A stretch of DNA of 40,365 bases from Streptomyces sp. NK15101 (GCF_020400725.1 NZ_JAINVG010000073.1:1-40365), one strand, 5' to 3'. Counted from the stretch's first letter, positions 14,855-24,196 are shown. A program made the numbers and translations. The notes: generated from the sequence alone by a model not told the origin.

Positions 14855-17608
14855 ATGACTGTTGCGGATGTGGTCGTCGTCGTGGTCGCCGTCGGTCTGA
14901 TCACGATGTCGGGCCGGTACTTCTTCGGTGCGCGCAGAGCCGGGACCGCCCGTGTGGAGGGAGGGGTGCAGCGGGTCGACGTGATCGTGCGGGGCGGCTA
15001 CAGCCCGAGCTTGATCAAGGTGCGGCAGGGGACGCCGGTGGAGGTGGTCTTCGACCGGCAGGAGGCCGGTGAATGCACCTCCCGGGTCGTCTTCCCCGAG
15101 CTCAGGGCGGGTGCCGGACTGCCCGCCCACACCAGGACGACCGTTCGGCTGGATCCCGACCGGCCGGGCACGTTCGGCTTCGCCTGCGGGATGAACATGA
15201 TCCACGGCACTCTGGTCGTCGAACCGGCGGACGGCGGCCCCCCGAGCGAGACCGGCGAAAAGCGGGAGGCCACGGCGGAGACGGTGGAGGCGTCGACCGA
15301 GGCTTCGGAGGCCGCGGACGTCGCCGAGCGGCAGGCCGAGATCGAGGATCTGGCCCGTCGGGTCGCCGTGGGTGCCGTGCTCACCGCCCCCGTGCTGTTC
15401 GCCGTGATGGCGCACGAGGTCTTCGGTGCCGACTGGGTGCCGGGGTGGATGCTCGACCACTGGTTCCAGCTTGCCCTGATCACTCCGGTGATGTTCTACA
15501 CCGGCTCGCCGATCCATTCCATCGGCTGGGCGGCGTTGCGCCATCGTGGCGCGGACATGAACTCGCTCATCACACTGGGCACTTCCGCCGCCTACGGCTA
15601 CAGCCTGCTCGTCACCCTCCTCCCCGGTCTCCTGCCCGAGGACGTACGGGAGGTCTACTTCGAGGCCGTCGGGGTCGTCCTCACCCTGATCCTCCTGGGA
15701 CGGCTTCTGGAGGCCCGGGCGAAGGCCGGCACCGGAGAGGCCATCCGCTCCCTGATCGGCCTGCAGGCCCGCACCGCACGGGTCGTACGGAACGGGGCCG
15801 AAAGCGAGATCCCCGTGGAGGAGGTGGTCGTCGGAGACGAGATCCTCATCCGGCCAGGAGAGAAGATCCCCGTCGACGCCGACGTCCTCTCCGGATCGTC
15901 CGCCGTGGACGAGTCGATGGTGACCGGCGAGCCGATGCCCGTCACCAAGCGGGCGGGCGACGGCGTCATCGGCGCCACCGTCAACACCACCGGCTCGTTG
16001 CGGGTTCGCGCGGCCAAGGTCGGCTCCGACACGGTGCTCGCCCAGATCGTCCGTCTCGTGCAGCAGGCGCAGGCTTCCAAGGCCCCCATCCAGCGCCTCG
16101 CCGACGCGATCTCCGCCTACTTCGTCCCGGCCGTGATCGCGATCGCGATCGCCACCTTCGCCCTCTGGTACACGGTCGGCCCCGCACCGGCTCTCACTCT
16201 CGCCCTGGTCTCGGCCGTCGCCGTACTGATCGTCGCCTGCCCCTGCGCCCTCGGCCTGGCCACCCCGCTCTCGGTCATGATCGGCACCGGTAAGGGCGCC
16301 CGGGCCGGCATTCTCATCCGCTCGGCCGAGGCACTGGAAACCGCGCACGAGCTCGACACGATCGTCCTGGACAAGACGGGCACCGTCACCGAGGGCAGAC
16401 CGGTGCTCACCGATGTCGAGCCGGTCGGCGGCTACGCCGAGGACGAGCTGCTGTCGCTCGCGGCCGGGGCCGAGAGCGACAGCGAACACCCGCTCGCCCG
16501 CGCGGTCGTCGAAGGCGCCCGCGACCGCGGCCTGACCATCCCCGCGGCCTCGGCCTTCGACTCCGTCACCGGCAAAGGCGTCCGGGCCACCGTGAGCGGG
16601 CGCCCCCTGCTCATCGGCACGGCCCGGCTCCTCACGGACGCCGGCGTCGACACCACCGACGTCGCTCAGCACGCCGAGCGCCTGTCGGAGCAGGGCAGGA
16701 CACCCGTGCTCGTCGCGGTCGACGGACGCGCCGCCGGTGCTCTGGCCGTCGCCGACACCGTCAAGGACGATTCCGCCCAGGCCGTCGCCGCCCTACGGCA
16801 CCTCGGCACCGAGATCGTGATGCTGACCGGCGACAACGCCCGCACCGCCGCCGCCATCGCCGGTCAGATCGGCATCCCCCGCGTCCTGGCCGAGGTGCTG
16901 CCCGAGCACAAGGCCGACGAGATCCGCCGTCTTCAAGGGGAGGGCCGCACTGTCGGCATGGTCGGCGACGGCATCAACGACGCCCCTGCCCTCGCCCAGG
17001 CAGACGTCGGCCTGGCGATCGGCACGGGCACCGACGTCGCCATCGAGTCCGCCGACATCACCCTCGTCTCCGGCTCCCTCGCCGGAGTCGTCACCGCGAT
17101 CCGCCTGTCCCGCGCCACCATGCGCAACATCAAGCAGAACCTTTTCTTCGCCCTCGTCTACAACGCCGTCGGCATCCCTCTCGCGGCCGGCGCCCTCTAC
17201 CCCCCGTGGGGCATCCGCCTCAGCCCGATCATCGCCGCGGCCGCCATGGCCCTGTCCTCCCTGTCCGTCGTCACCAACGCCTCCAGGCTCCGCCGCTGGC
17301 TCCCCACGCCACTCCCCACGGAGGCCGAGGTCGAGGCGGTGCGTGTACGACCGGACGTCGAGGCGGGAACCGACCGGGCGGCACCGGACGAAGATGGTTA
17401 CAAGGAAAGGGAGTTGGCTGTCGACCCGGTGTGCGGCATGCGTGTCGATCCCGCCACCGCGCCCGAACGCCGCGCACACCCGGACGGAGGCACCCTCTCC
17501 TTCTGCTCCGCCCACTGCGCCTCGGCCTTCGACCACTCCCCCGACCGATTCACCAGCACGTCGGCGGAGAGCCCCGCACCACCCGTACGAGGTCATGAAC
17601 ACCATTGA
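14855..17608 (+). CDS. copA: Cu(I)-exporting P1B-type ATPase with cupredoxin and YHS domains
   Basis: The 917-residue protein starts with one TM segment. Residues about 35-123 form a cupredoxin-like domain with likely ligands C74, H92, C111, M113 and H117 (FACGMNMIHG). The ATPase core follows: TGEP 357-360, CPC 462-464, DKTGT 506-510, HP 545-546, GDGIND 704-709. The Cu(I)-specific TM residues are YN (769-770) and MALSS (798-802). A YHS domain closes the protein at about 855-900 (VDPVCGMRVDP, FCSAHCASAF). The usual N-terminal GMxCxxC domain is absent and the cupredoxin apparently takes its place. ATG 14855 has GGAGG 8 nt upstream. It exports Cu(I) across the membrane by family knowledge. It diverges from the seven-gene operon. 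Confidence 0.92.
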   Translation: MTVADVVVVVVAVGLITMSGRYFFGARRAGTARVEGGVQRVDVIVRGGYSPSLIKVRQGTPVEVVFDRQEAGECTSRVVFPELRAGAGLPAHTRTTVRLDPDRPGTFGFACGMNMIHGTLVVEPADGGPPSETGEKREATAETVEASTEASEAADVAERQAEIEDLARRVAVGAVLTAPVLFAVMAHEVFGADWVPGWMLDHWFQLALITPVMFYTGSPIHSIGWAALRHRGADMNSLITLGTSAAYGYSLLVTLLPGLLPEDVREVYFEAVGVVLTLILLGRLLEARAKAGTGEAIRSLIGLQARTARVVRNGAESEIPVEEVVVGDEILIRPGEKIPVDADVLSGSSAVDESMVTGEPMPVTKRAGDGVIGATVNTTGSLRVRAAKVGSDTVLAQIVRLVQQAQASKAPIQRLADAISAYFVPAVIAIAIATFALWYTVGPAPALTLALVSAVAVLIVACPCALGLATPLSVMIGTGKGARAGILIRSAEALETAHELDTIVLDKTGTVTEGRPVLTDVEPVGGYAEDELLSLAAGAESDSEHPLARAVVEGARDRGLTIPAASAFDSVTGKGVRATVSGRPLLIGTARLLTDAGVDTTDVAQHAERLSEQGRTPVLVAVDGRAAGALAVADTVKDDSAQAVAALRHLGTEIVMLTGDNARTAAAIAGQIGIPRVLAEVLPEHKADEIRRLQGEGRTVGMVGDGINDAPALAQADVGLAIGTGTDVAIESADITLVSGSLAGVVTAIRLSRATMRNIKQNLFFALVYNAVGIPLAAGALYPPWGIRLSPIIAAAAMALSSLSVVTNASRLRRWLPTPLPTEAEVEAVRVRPDVEAGTDRAAPDEDGYKERELAVDPVCGMRVDPATAPERRAHPDGGTLSFCSAHCASAFDHSPDRFTSTSAESPAPPVRGHEHH

Positions 17609-17762
17609 GGTGGAGGAAGCATCGGGCCCCACTCGACGGCGCCGAATCAGCGGCTCGTCGGCGGAGCGTGGCTGGCCGCGAAGGCATGACCGGCACCCGC
17701 CTCGTGGCCGACAGGAACCAGGATGCATCGTCGGGGCGGTCCGCGGTCGGTGGCTGTGGTGT

Positions 17763-20228
17763 TCATGTCCCGGCGCTTCCTCCGGCGCCGGCAGTCTGCG
17801 GGGCGGCGCCGGGGAGCCGGAGGCGTTTGAGGGCGAGGGCGTTGACGGCGACGATGATGCTGGAGCCGGACATGGTCAGGGCGGCGATCTCGGGGCGAAG
17901 CACCAGGCCGGTGGCGGGTTCGAAGACGCCGGCGGCGATGGGCAGGGCGACGGCGTTGTAGCCGATGGCCCAGCCGAGGTTCTGTCGCATCTTGCGCAAG
18001 GTGCCACGGCCGATGCGCAGGGCGGTGGGTACGTCGAGGGGGTCGGAGCGCATCAGGACGAGGTCGGCGGTCTCGATGGCGACGTCGGTGCCGGCCCCGA
18101 TGGCGATGCCGAGGTCGGCCTGGGCGAGGGCGGGCGCGTCGTTGACGCCGTCGCCGACCATGGCCACTTTGCTTCCACCGGCCTGGAGTTCGGCGACCTT
18201 GGCCGCCTTGTCGCCGGGCAGGACCTCGGCGATGACCGTCTCGATGCCGAGGTGCCCGGCGATCCTGCGGGCGGTGGCCTCGTTGTCGCCGGTGAGCATG
18301 ACGACCTCGACGCCGAGGTCGCGCAGTTCTGCCACCGCCGTGGCGGAGGTCTCCCGGGGCACGTCCGCGATGCCGATCAGCGCCGCCGCCTGCCCGTCCA
18401 CGGCAGCGACGACGACCGTGCGCCCCGTCGCGGTCAGCTCCTCGCGACGGGCGGCGAGTTCGCCGAGTTCCACCCCCTCGCGCATCGCGAGGCGGAGGTT
18501 GCCGACCGCCACACGATGGCCGTCCACGACGGCGGTCGCACCGTGGCCGGGCACGTTCTCGAAGTGACGGGCGTCCACCGCCTCCACGCCGTGTCCCCGT
18601 GCGTATCGGACGACCGCTTCTGCGAGGGGGTGCTCTGACTCGCTCTCCACTGCGGCCACCAGCCGCAGCACCTCCAGCTCGTCCCGGCCCGGTCCGGTGA
18701 CGATGCCGGTGACCTCGGGCTCGCCCTTGGTGAGAGTCCCGGTCTTGTCCATGACCACCACCTGGATACGCGCGGAGTTCTCCAGGGCCACGGCGTTCTT
18801 GAACAGCACACCGCGGCGTGCGCCCAGACCCGTGCCGACCATGATCGCGGTCGGGGTGGCCAGGCCGAGGGCGTCGGGGCAGGTGATGACGACGACGGTG
18901 ATCGCGAAGAGCATGGCGGTGCTGAAAGGCCGGTCGGTGGCGAGCAGCCAGACGGCCAGGGTCAGGGCTCCGCCGACGAGCGCGACGAAGACCAGCCAGA
19001 ACGCGGCCCTGTCCGCAAGCCGCTGGCCGGGAGCCTTGGAGTTCTGCGCCTCCTGGACGAGCTTGACGATCTGGGCGAGCGCCGTGTCGGAGCCGACTTT
19101 GGTGGCGCGCACGCGCAGAGTGCCGTTCGCGTTGAGGGTGGCTCCCACCACAGGCGAGCCGGGTGCCTTGTGGACGGGCAGGCTCTCTCCGGTGACGGTC
19201 GACTCGTCGACCTCGCTCTCGCCGGCCTCGACCACCCCGTCCGCGGCGATCTTCGTGCCCGGACGGACGAGCATCAGGTCTCCGACGGCGACCTCGCTCG
19301 TGGGTACCTCGAAGGGCTCACCGTCGCGCAGGATCACCGCCCTGGGAGGGGCCAGGTCGAGGAGCGTACGGATGGCGTCGTTGGCCCCGCCCCGGGCCCG
19401 CATCTCGAACCAGTGCCCGAGCAGGACGAAGGAGGCCAGCACCGTCGCCGCCTCGTAGAAGACGTCCCCGCCGCCGGTGAGCGTGATCACCAGGGAGTAC
19501 AGCCAGCCGGCACCGACGGCGACCGCCACCAGGACCATCATGTCCAGGGTGCGGGCGCGCAGCGCCCGCACGGCGCCGTCGAAGAAGATCGCGCAGGAGT
19601 AGAGGATCACGGGCAGGCTCAGCAGGAGAGCCCAGACGTCCTGCCGCAGCCCGAACGGCACGGGCGCGTGCAGACCGAACACGTCCTCGCCGATCGGTGA
19701 CCAGATCAGGATCGGGATCGAGAAGAACACCGCCACCAGGAAGCGGTTGCGCATGTCCGCGACCATCGACGCCATCGACATGCCCGCATGACCGCCGTGG
19801 CCCATCGCCTCATGGGGTGATCCGACGGTTTCCGGAGCAGATGGCGGGTGCGTGTGCGGCTGAGGGGCCGCCTCGGCGGGGGTGGGCGGTGGGGTGGCCG
19901 CCCCGGTGGGGGTGGGCGGGTCGGGCTCGGTCATGGGGTCGCAGAGGTGCGCGGGCACGGACTGGCCGGCGCAGTGATAGCCGCACTCGGTCACCCAACG
20001 GCGCAGCTCCGCCACTGACGTACGCCGTGGGTCGAAGACCACGGTCGCGGACTGGGCGACGGGGTTCGCCTCGACCGCGACGACACCGGGTCGTCGCCCG
20101 AGCACCGCCTCGACGGTGGACTGCTGCGAGGCCCAGTTCAGTCCCCGTACGTCGAGCACGGCGGTGCTCTGTTCTTCGGCAGGGCCTGGCGGGTGGTGCT
20201 CGTGGCGGTTGCCCGGGGGGTGCGTCAC
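17763..20228 (-). CDS. Heavy-metal P1B ATPase with CPD motif and degenerate HMA domain
   Basis: The 821-residue ATPase has a His-rich start and an HMA-like fold at about 22-85 that lacks GMxCxxC (it reads GLNWASQ). A His/Met-rich stretch follows (HTHPPS, MGHGGHAGMSMASM, to about 155). The core shows TGES 346-349, DKTGT 494-498, HP 533-534 and GDGVND 692-697. The TM metal motif is CPD at 450-452 instead of CPC (CopA) or CPH (CopB), while YN (757-758) and MSGSS (786-790) resemble CopA. The motif change makes the ion uncertain; copper is likely from context. The GTG start follows a strong AAGGAGG site. It converges on the other ATPase gene, with 154 bp between stops. Confidence 0.9.
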   Translation of the reverse strand: MTHPPGNRHEHHPPGPAEEQSTAVLDVRGLNWASQQSTVEAVLGRRPGVVAVEANPVAQSATVVFDPRRTSVAELRRWVTECGYHCAGQSVPAHLCDPMTEPDPPTPTGAATPPPTPAEAAPQPHTHPPSAPETVGSPHEAMGHGGHAGMSMASMVADMRNRFLVAVFFSIPILIWSPIGEDVFGLHAPVPFGLRQDVWALLLSLPVILYSCAIFFDGAVRALRARTLDMMVLVAVAVGAGWLYSLVITLTGGGDVFYEAATVLASFVLLGHWFEMRARGGANDAIRTLLDLAPPRAVILRDGEPFEVPTSEVAVGDLMLVRPGTKIAADGVVEAGESEVDESTVTGESLPVHKAPGSPVVGATLNANGTLRVRATKVGSDTALAQIVKLVQEAQNSKAPGQRLADRAAFWLVFVALVGGALTLAVWLLATDRPFSTAMLFAITVVVITCPDALGLATPTAIMVGTGLGARRGVLFKNAVALENSARIQVVVMDKTGTLTKGEPEVTGIVTGPGRDELEVLRLVAAVESESEHPLAEAVVRYARGHGVEAVDARHFENVPGHGATAVVDGHRVAVGNLRLAMREGVELGELAARREELTATGRTVVVAAVDGQAAALIGIADVPRETSATAVAELRDLGVEVVMLTGDNEATARRIAGHLGIETVIAEVLPGDKAAKVAELQAGGSKVAMVGDGVNDAPALAQADLGIAIGAGTDVAIETADLVLMRSDPLDVPTALRIGRGTLRKMRQNLGWAIGYNAVALPIAAGVFEPATGLVLRPEIAALTMSGSSIIVAVNALALKRLRLPGAAPQTAGAGGSAGT

Positions 20229-20980
20229 GGCTGCTCCTCCTTACGGCGAGGTCTGCGGGCCCTTGGACGTACTGGCGGACGGAAAGGTCCGGCGGGGCCG
20301 CGGGCCGTCTGCGTCGTGGACGCCTCCAGGATCAAGCCGTTCCCCGGGATGGGCGGGGCACCTGGGCGACGGAGGGCAGCCAGGGCCTCATGGAGCGGAC
20401 CGGCAACGTTTGCCGCGATGGCTGTTCCTCGCATGGCTCCTCGCCTCCAGACGGTGATCACGGCCTTCCGGCATCGACCGGAACACCTGCCGAGTCTGGA
20501 CGGCAGAGGTTCCGCCGCGTTCGGCAACCCGCCGCTCTGCTTCCGCGTCACTCGATTGCCTCTGGCTGGTACCGGCACAAGCCCGGAGCGCCCCACAGGG
20601 GGAACCCGCGACCGGGATCGGGCCCGCTGCACAACAGGCCGTCTTGGAACGCTGCCCGCCTCGGCTCCGTCGGTTCCGGTCCGGCGGAACCACCGCGTCG
20701 TGCGCCGACTGTCGGACGGTGCCTCCGCCCAGTCCGGAACGGAAGACGGCGATGGCGCGAACGGGTCACCCGCGGTGGTGATGCCCTCCCGTGCGGTCCT
20801 TGAGGTGGCGACGAGCGGCATGCTCCTCATGAAGGCGGCCGTCTGCGTGAAAAGCACAGGCGGTCCACGCGCACTTCGGGACCGCCGCCGCGCCAGTCGA
20901 TCAGCGGCCGGGAAAACACCGGCAGGGAACGCCTGCACGAAGGGCCCCGCGCCCGCCGGCGACCGGCGCCACGAGCAGAC
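20229..20980. other. Gene-poor region upstream of the CPD ATPase
   Basis: I see no convincing gene in these 750 bp. They should hold the promoter of the minus-strand ATPase. No TACCCC- or GGGGTA-type copper operator and no long inverted repeat was found, apart from the hairpin that starts at 20981. Confidence 0.4.
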
Positions 20981-21015
20981 CGCGGGCCCATGCGTGGATC
21001 ACACGTGGGCCCGCG
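20981..21015 (-). terminator. Hairpin downstream of the five-TM gene (copy B)
   Basis: CGCGGGCCCA (20981-20990) pairs perfectly with TGGGCCCGCG (21006-21015) across a 15-nt loop. It starts 25 nt after the stop at 21040 on the minus strand, the place expected for a terminator. There is no U-run, as usual in Streptomyces. Confidence 0.65.
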
Positions 21016-21039
21016 ACGGCTACGGGGCGCCGGACCGGA

Positions 21040-21735
21040 TCAGTGGCTGTGCGACGTATGTCCGTCGTCTGCCGGCTCGGCGGGTGCCTTGGCCGGGTCC
21101 TCCTGTTCAGCGGGAACCTGGTCCTGCTTTGCCGGGACCGGCTCAGCGGGAGGGTCCTGCTTTGCGGGGGCCTCGCTCGTGGAGCCGTGGTCGTGGCCGT
21201 GGCCGTCGGAGCCGATGGTGCCGGCGAGGGCGGTCATGCCCAGCCAGGCGAGTGCCGCGATGACGGCGACGACGGCCGCGAAGGGGCTGACGAGGTGCCG
21301 CCAGCGGCCCTTCGAGTCTTTGGCGACGAACGCGACGTACGACATGAGCAACCCGACGGGGGTCATCCAGGCGCTGCGCTCGGGGAACTGCTCGAAGTGC
21401 TGGATGCCTCCGCCGACCAGGCCGACACCGAAGGACAGCAGAAGGGAGAAGGCGACCAGCGAGACTGCCTGGCCCAGCGCCGGACGCTCGTCGGCCAGCA
21501 CGAACTCGTTGACGACGGTCCCCAGGAGGAACACGAGGGCGCCGATGACGCAGATGATCGTGTACAGCGACGGATCGATCGGGTAGTGGACGACGGCACC
21601 GGCGATGAGGGCGGCACCCATGAAGTAGAGCATCTGCCCGATGTAGCGAGCCGGGAGCGACTTCTTGTCGAAGGCGGGGCGCCGATGTCTCGTCGGGGGA
21701 GTCTCGTGGATCTCGGGCTTGAGAGCGGTGGTCAT
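21040..21735 (-). CDS. Five-TM membrane protein with His-rich C-terminal tail (copy B)
   Basis: The 231-residue protein has five hydrophobic segments: YIGQMLYFMGAALIAGAVVH, CVIGALVFLLGTVVNEFVLA, AVSLVAFSLLLSFGVGLVGG, PVGLLMSYVAFVA and AAVVAVIAALAWLGMTALAG. The tail is acidic, Pro/Lys-rich and His-rich (SDGHGHDHGS, DDGHTSHSH). It is a clear paralogue of the protein at 7195-7929, including the loop GGGIQHFEQFPERS. It lies 89 nt after a DUF6153-like gene on the same strand, matching the order of copy A. The family is unnamed to me. Metal binding by the tail is inferred. Confidence 0.8.
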   Translation of the reverse strand: MTTALKPEIHETPPTRHRRPAFDKKSLPARYIGQMLYFMGAALIAGAVVHYPIDPSLYTIICVIGALVFLLGTVVNEFVLADERPALGQAVSLVAFSLLLSFGVGLVGGGIQHFEQFPERSAWMTPVGLLMSYVAFVAKDSKGRWRHLVSPFAAVVAVIAALAWLGMTALAGTIGSDGHGHDHGSTSEAPAKQDPPAEPVPAKQDQVPAEQEDPAKAPAEPADDGHTSHSH

Positions 21736-21824
21736 GCGGGGTGACGCCTTTCGGTTCTTGGTCGTGAGAAGCGGGCAGGGGCGGCGCCGGCACCAGTGGT
21801 GCAGGCGTCACGCCGGTGCGGCTC

Positions 21825-22265
21825 TCAGCAGCGCAGGACCGAAAGTCGGTGGAGGCACGGTGGGTCGCCGGTGCGGCTGAGCCAGCGGTGTGTGACCGCT
21901 GCCCATCGGCGGAGTACCCAGAGGACTCGACCGGAGCCCCCGCGCCCGAGGGCGAACGTGTACAGGGCGGAGACGATGCACAGCAGCACCAGGCAGCCTT
22001 CTCCGACCCCGTTGTGACCGCAGGGGGGCTCTTCGTCGGCAGGGTGGCCCGGTGTTCGGGTGGCGTCCTCGCCGGCCACGTCGGCGTGAGCGTGCTGACC
22101 TTCGTCCCCCGTGGCGACGAACGGGGATGCGGCGGCGTGCCCGCTGTGGACGGGGTGATGTGAGGCCAGGGCGTACATCGCGACCACAGCCAGCACCACC
22201 GCGAGAAGCGTTGCCCGCAGCAACACCCCGGTGTGATGGTCACGAGGGACCTGGGCTGAGATCAC
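21825..22265 (-). CDS. DUF6153-like small membrane protein (copy B)
   Basis: The 146-residue protein has an N-terminal TM segment (LRATLLAVVLAVVAMYALAS) and a His-rich middle (HHPVHSGHAA, GQHAHADVAG, PGHPADEEPPCGHN). A second TM segment is CLVLLCIVSALYTFALG, and an Arg/Trp-rich tail ends RLSVLRC. The last residues match the LSLLRI end of the copy at 24274-24690. The GTG start at 22265 has no clear ribosome site. It is followed by the five-TM gene, as in copy A. Function is unknown; the exported His-rich stretch could bind metal ions. Confidence 0.65.
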   Translation of the reverse strand: MISAQVPRDHHTGVLLRATLLAVVLAVVAMYALASHHPVHSGHAAASPFVATGDEGQHAHADVAGEDATRTPGHPADEEPPCGHNGVGEGCLVLLCIVSALYTFALGRGGSGRVLWVLRRWAAVTHRWLSRTGDPPCLHRLSVLRC

Positions 22266-22547
22266 GCTTCACGACCATAGAAGGGCTTGGTGACGGGAAT
22301 GCCGACAGGGGGCGTCCCCACCTGGACTGGGAGGAAGATAGCACCAGGTGTCGATACGTCCGCACGGCTTCCACGGCCCGGGCCGCGACGTACCCGGATG
22401 GCCGAACCGTTGCGTGGCGGGGTGAAGGTCGATCTCAGCGGCACTTTCGTACCGCACCACGAACCGCGGGGTCCGGGCGGCGAACGGCGCCGACCGCCGC
22501 GCCACTCAGGCTTCTGGTGGAAGGCCATGTCCCGTTGCCATCTGCTG
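22266..22547. other. Promoter region of the copy B module, no gene seen
   Basis: These 282 bp precede the minus-strand DUF6153-like gene at 22265. A TATGGT box lies about 8 nt upstream of its GTG on that strand, a possible leaderless -10. I see no other structure. Confidence 0.35.
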
Positions 22548-22586
22548 CGGGAGCGGCCTGCCTGGCATTCCGGCAGGCCGCTCCCG
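22548..22586 (-). terminator. Strong hairpin terminator after the multicopper oxidase
   Basis: A perfect 15-bp stem (CGGGAGCGGCCTGCC at 22548-22562, its complement at 22572-22586) with a 9-nt loop lies 14 nt beyond the oxidase stop at 22601. Confidence 0.85.
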
Positions 22587-22600
22587 TATCGCCGCGATCT

Positions 22601-24196
22601 CTACTTCAGGTAGCCGAGCACGGTCATCATCCCGGACTCGGCGTGGTAGACGTTGTGGCAGTGGATCATCCACAGGCCCGGGTTGTCGGCGTCGAAGTCG
22701 ACCTCCAGCCGCTTCCCCGGCAGCACGATCGAGGTGTCCTTGCGGGCGCCGCCGTCGGCGAGCGCGTAGGTGTGGCCGTGCAGGTGCATCGGGTGCCACA
22801 TCGTCGTGCTGTTCACGAAGGCCAGGCGGACACGCTCTCCCGAGCGGACGGGGTAGCGCTGCGCGGGGTCGTACTTCTTGCCGTTGATGGCCCAGTCGTA
22901 CCTCATCATCGAACCGGTCAGATCGAACTCGATGGTGCGGTCGGGCCGGCTCGGTTCAAGGCGGACCGACTCCGCGGCCTTGAGCCGGCCTCCGTGCAGC
23001 ACCTTGCCGTCGAGCTCCTTCGGGCGCGTGGAGGCGGTGGGAGCGGCACCCGCGCCGGTGCGCAGGACGGCGAGGGCGGTGCGGCCCTTGCCCTCGGCGA
23101 GCGCGGTCAGCGGGAAGGTGCCGCTTCCGACGGTGACGAGGGCGTCGATGCGCTCGCCCATGCCGAGCAGCAGGGCGTCCGCCTCTGTGTGCTCGACGGG
23201 GAAGCCGTCGGTGTGGGTGACGGTGAGCTTGTGGCTGCCGAGAGCGACACGGAAGGCGGTGTCGCCGCCGGCGTTGATGATCCGCAGCCGGATCCGGTCG
23301 CCGGGCCGGGCGGTGTAGGTCTGCGGGTTCTCCGGCGTACGGCCGTTGATCAGGTAGTGCGGGTAGCCGACGTCGCCCGTGTCGCCGCCGAGGAGATCGC
23401 TGCTCGCGCCCATGAGCATGCGGGAGGGGCCGGGCGGTGTGGGGGACGGTGACTTCCGGGCCGTCATCGACATGCTGGACATGTCGTGGCCCTGAGCACC
23501 GCCCGAGTGACCGCCGTGGTCCATGCCGCCCATGCCCTTGCCGAGCTCGGCGAGGACCGTGTCCGGGGTGGAGCCGTCGACGCCGTCGACCCAGTCGTCG
23601 AGGACGATCACCCACTCCTCGTCGTACTTCAGGGGCTCCTTGGGGTCCTCGACGATGAGCGGCGCGTACAGGCCGCGGTCCTGCTGGACTCCGGAGTGCG
23701 GGTGGAGCCAGTACGTGCCGGGGTGGGAGACCGCGAAGCGGTACTCGTAGGAGCCGCCGGCCTTGACGTCGCGCTGGGTCAGGCCGGGCACGCCGTCCAT
23801 GTCGTTGCGCAGCGCGAGGCCGTGCCAGTGGATGCTCGTGGCCTGGGGGAGGTTGTTGGCGAGGGTGAGCGCGAGGGTGTCACCGGCGGTGACGCGGACC
23901 TCCTTGCCGGGGAGCTCGTCCCCGTACGCCCAGGAGCGGACCGTGCGTCCGCCGCCGAGGTCGAGCGGGGTCTCGACGGCGGTGAGCCTCACCCTGCGCT
24001 CGGGGCCGGGCTTGCGCAGCGCCTCGGTCGCCCCGACCTCCTTGCTGTCGGGGGTGACGTAGTCGCCGGTCGGCGCCGATGCGCCGCTTCCGTGGGACGA
24101 GTGGCCCGTGCCGCTGCCGGAGCAGGCGGTCAGCAGACCGGTGCCGGCGGCTGCGAGTCCGGCGCCGAGGACTGTACGACGGGTGAGTCGGGTCAT
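22601..24196 (-). CDS. Tat-exported multicopper oxidase
   Basis: The 531-residue protein has a twin-arginine signal (TRRTVLGAGLAAAGTGLLTA) with a lipobox-like LLTAC. Copper ligands of multicopper oxidases are all present: HWHG (123-126), HPHSG (165-169), HPMHLHGH near 473-480 and HCHNVYHAESGM near the end with Met as axial type-1 ligand. An insertion rich in Met and His (MGGMDHGGHSGG, GHDMSSMSMTA) lies at about 222-247, reminiscent of the methionine-rich segments of cuprous oxidases. It probably oxidises Cu(I) outside the cytoplasm and completes the efflux pathway. ATG 24196 is used, with GAGG about 11 nt upstream. The DUF6153-like gene ends 77 nt upstream, so they may be co-transcribed. Confidence 0.92.
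   Translation of the reverse strand: MTRLTRRTVLGAGLAAAGTGLLTACSGSGTGHSSHGSGASAPTGDYVTPDSKEVGATEALRKPGPERRVRLTAVETPLDLGGGRTVRSWAYGDELPGKEVRVTAGDTLALTLANNLPQATSIHWHGLALRNDMDGVPGLTQRDVKAGGSYEYRFAVSHPGTYWLHPHSGVQQDRGLYAPLIVEDPKEPLKYDEEWVIVLDDWVDGVDGSTPDTVLAELGKGMGGMDHGGHSGGAQGHDMSSMSMTARKSPSPTPPGPSRMLMGASSDLLGGDTGDVGYPHYLINGRTPENPQTYTARPGDRIRLRIINAGGDTAFRVALGSHKLTVTHTDGFPVEHTEADALLLGMGERIDALVTVGSGTFPLTALAEGKGRTALAVLRTGAGAAPTASTRPKELDGKVLHGGRLKAAESVRLEPSRPDRTIEFDLTGSMMRYDWAINGKKYDPAQRYPVRSGERVRLAFVNSTTMWHPMHLHGHTYALADGGARKDTSIVLPGKRLEVDFDADNPGLWMIHCHNVYHAESGMMTVLGYLK

Noticed and set aside
14465..16672. 735-codon minus-strand frame under the copper ATPase
   Set aside because: Only its last 74 codons (DUF2933) are real; the rest is antisense to the ATPase.
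20225..20938. 237-codon minus-strand frame upstream of the CPD ATPase
   Set aside because: Arg/Pro/Ser-rich, no family match; probably chance frame in a promoter region.
22052..23452. 466-codon plus-strand frame opposite the oxidase
   Set aside because: Antisense to the multicopper oxidase with no recognisable motif.
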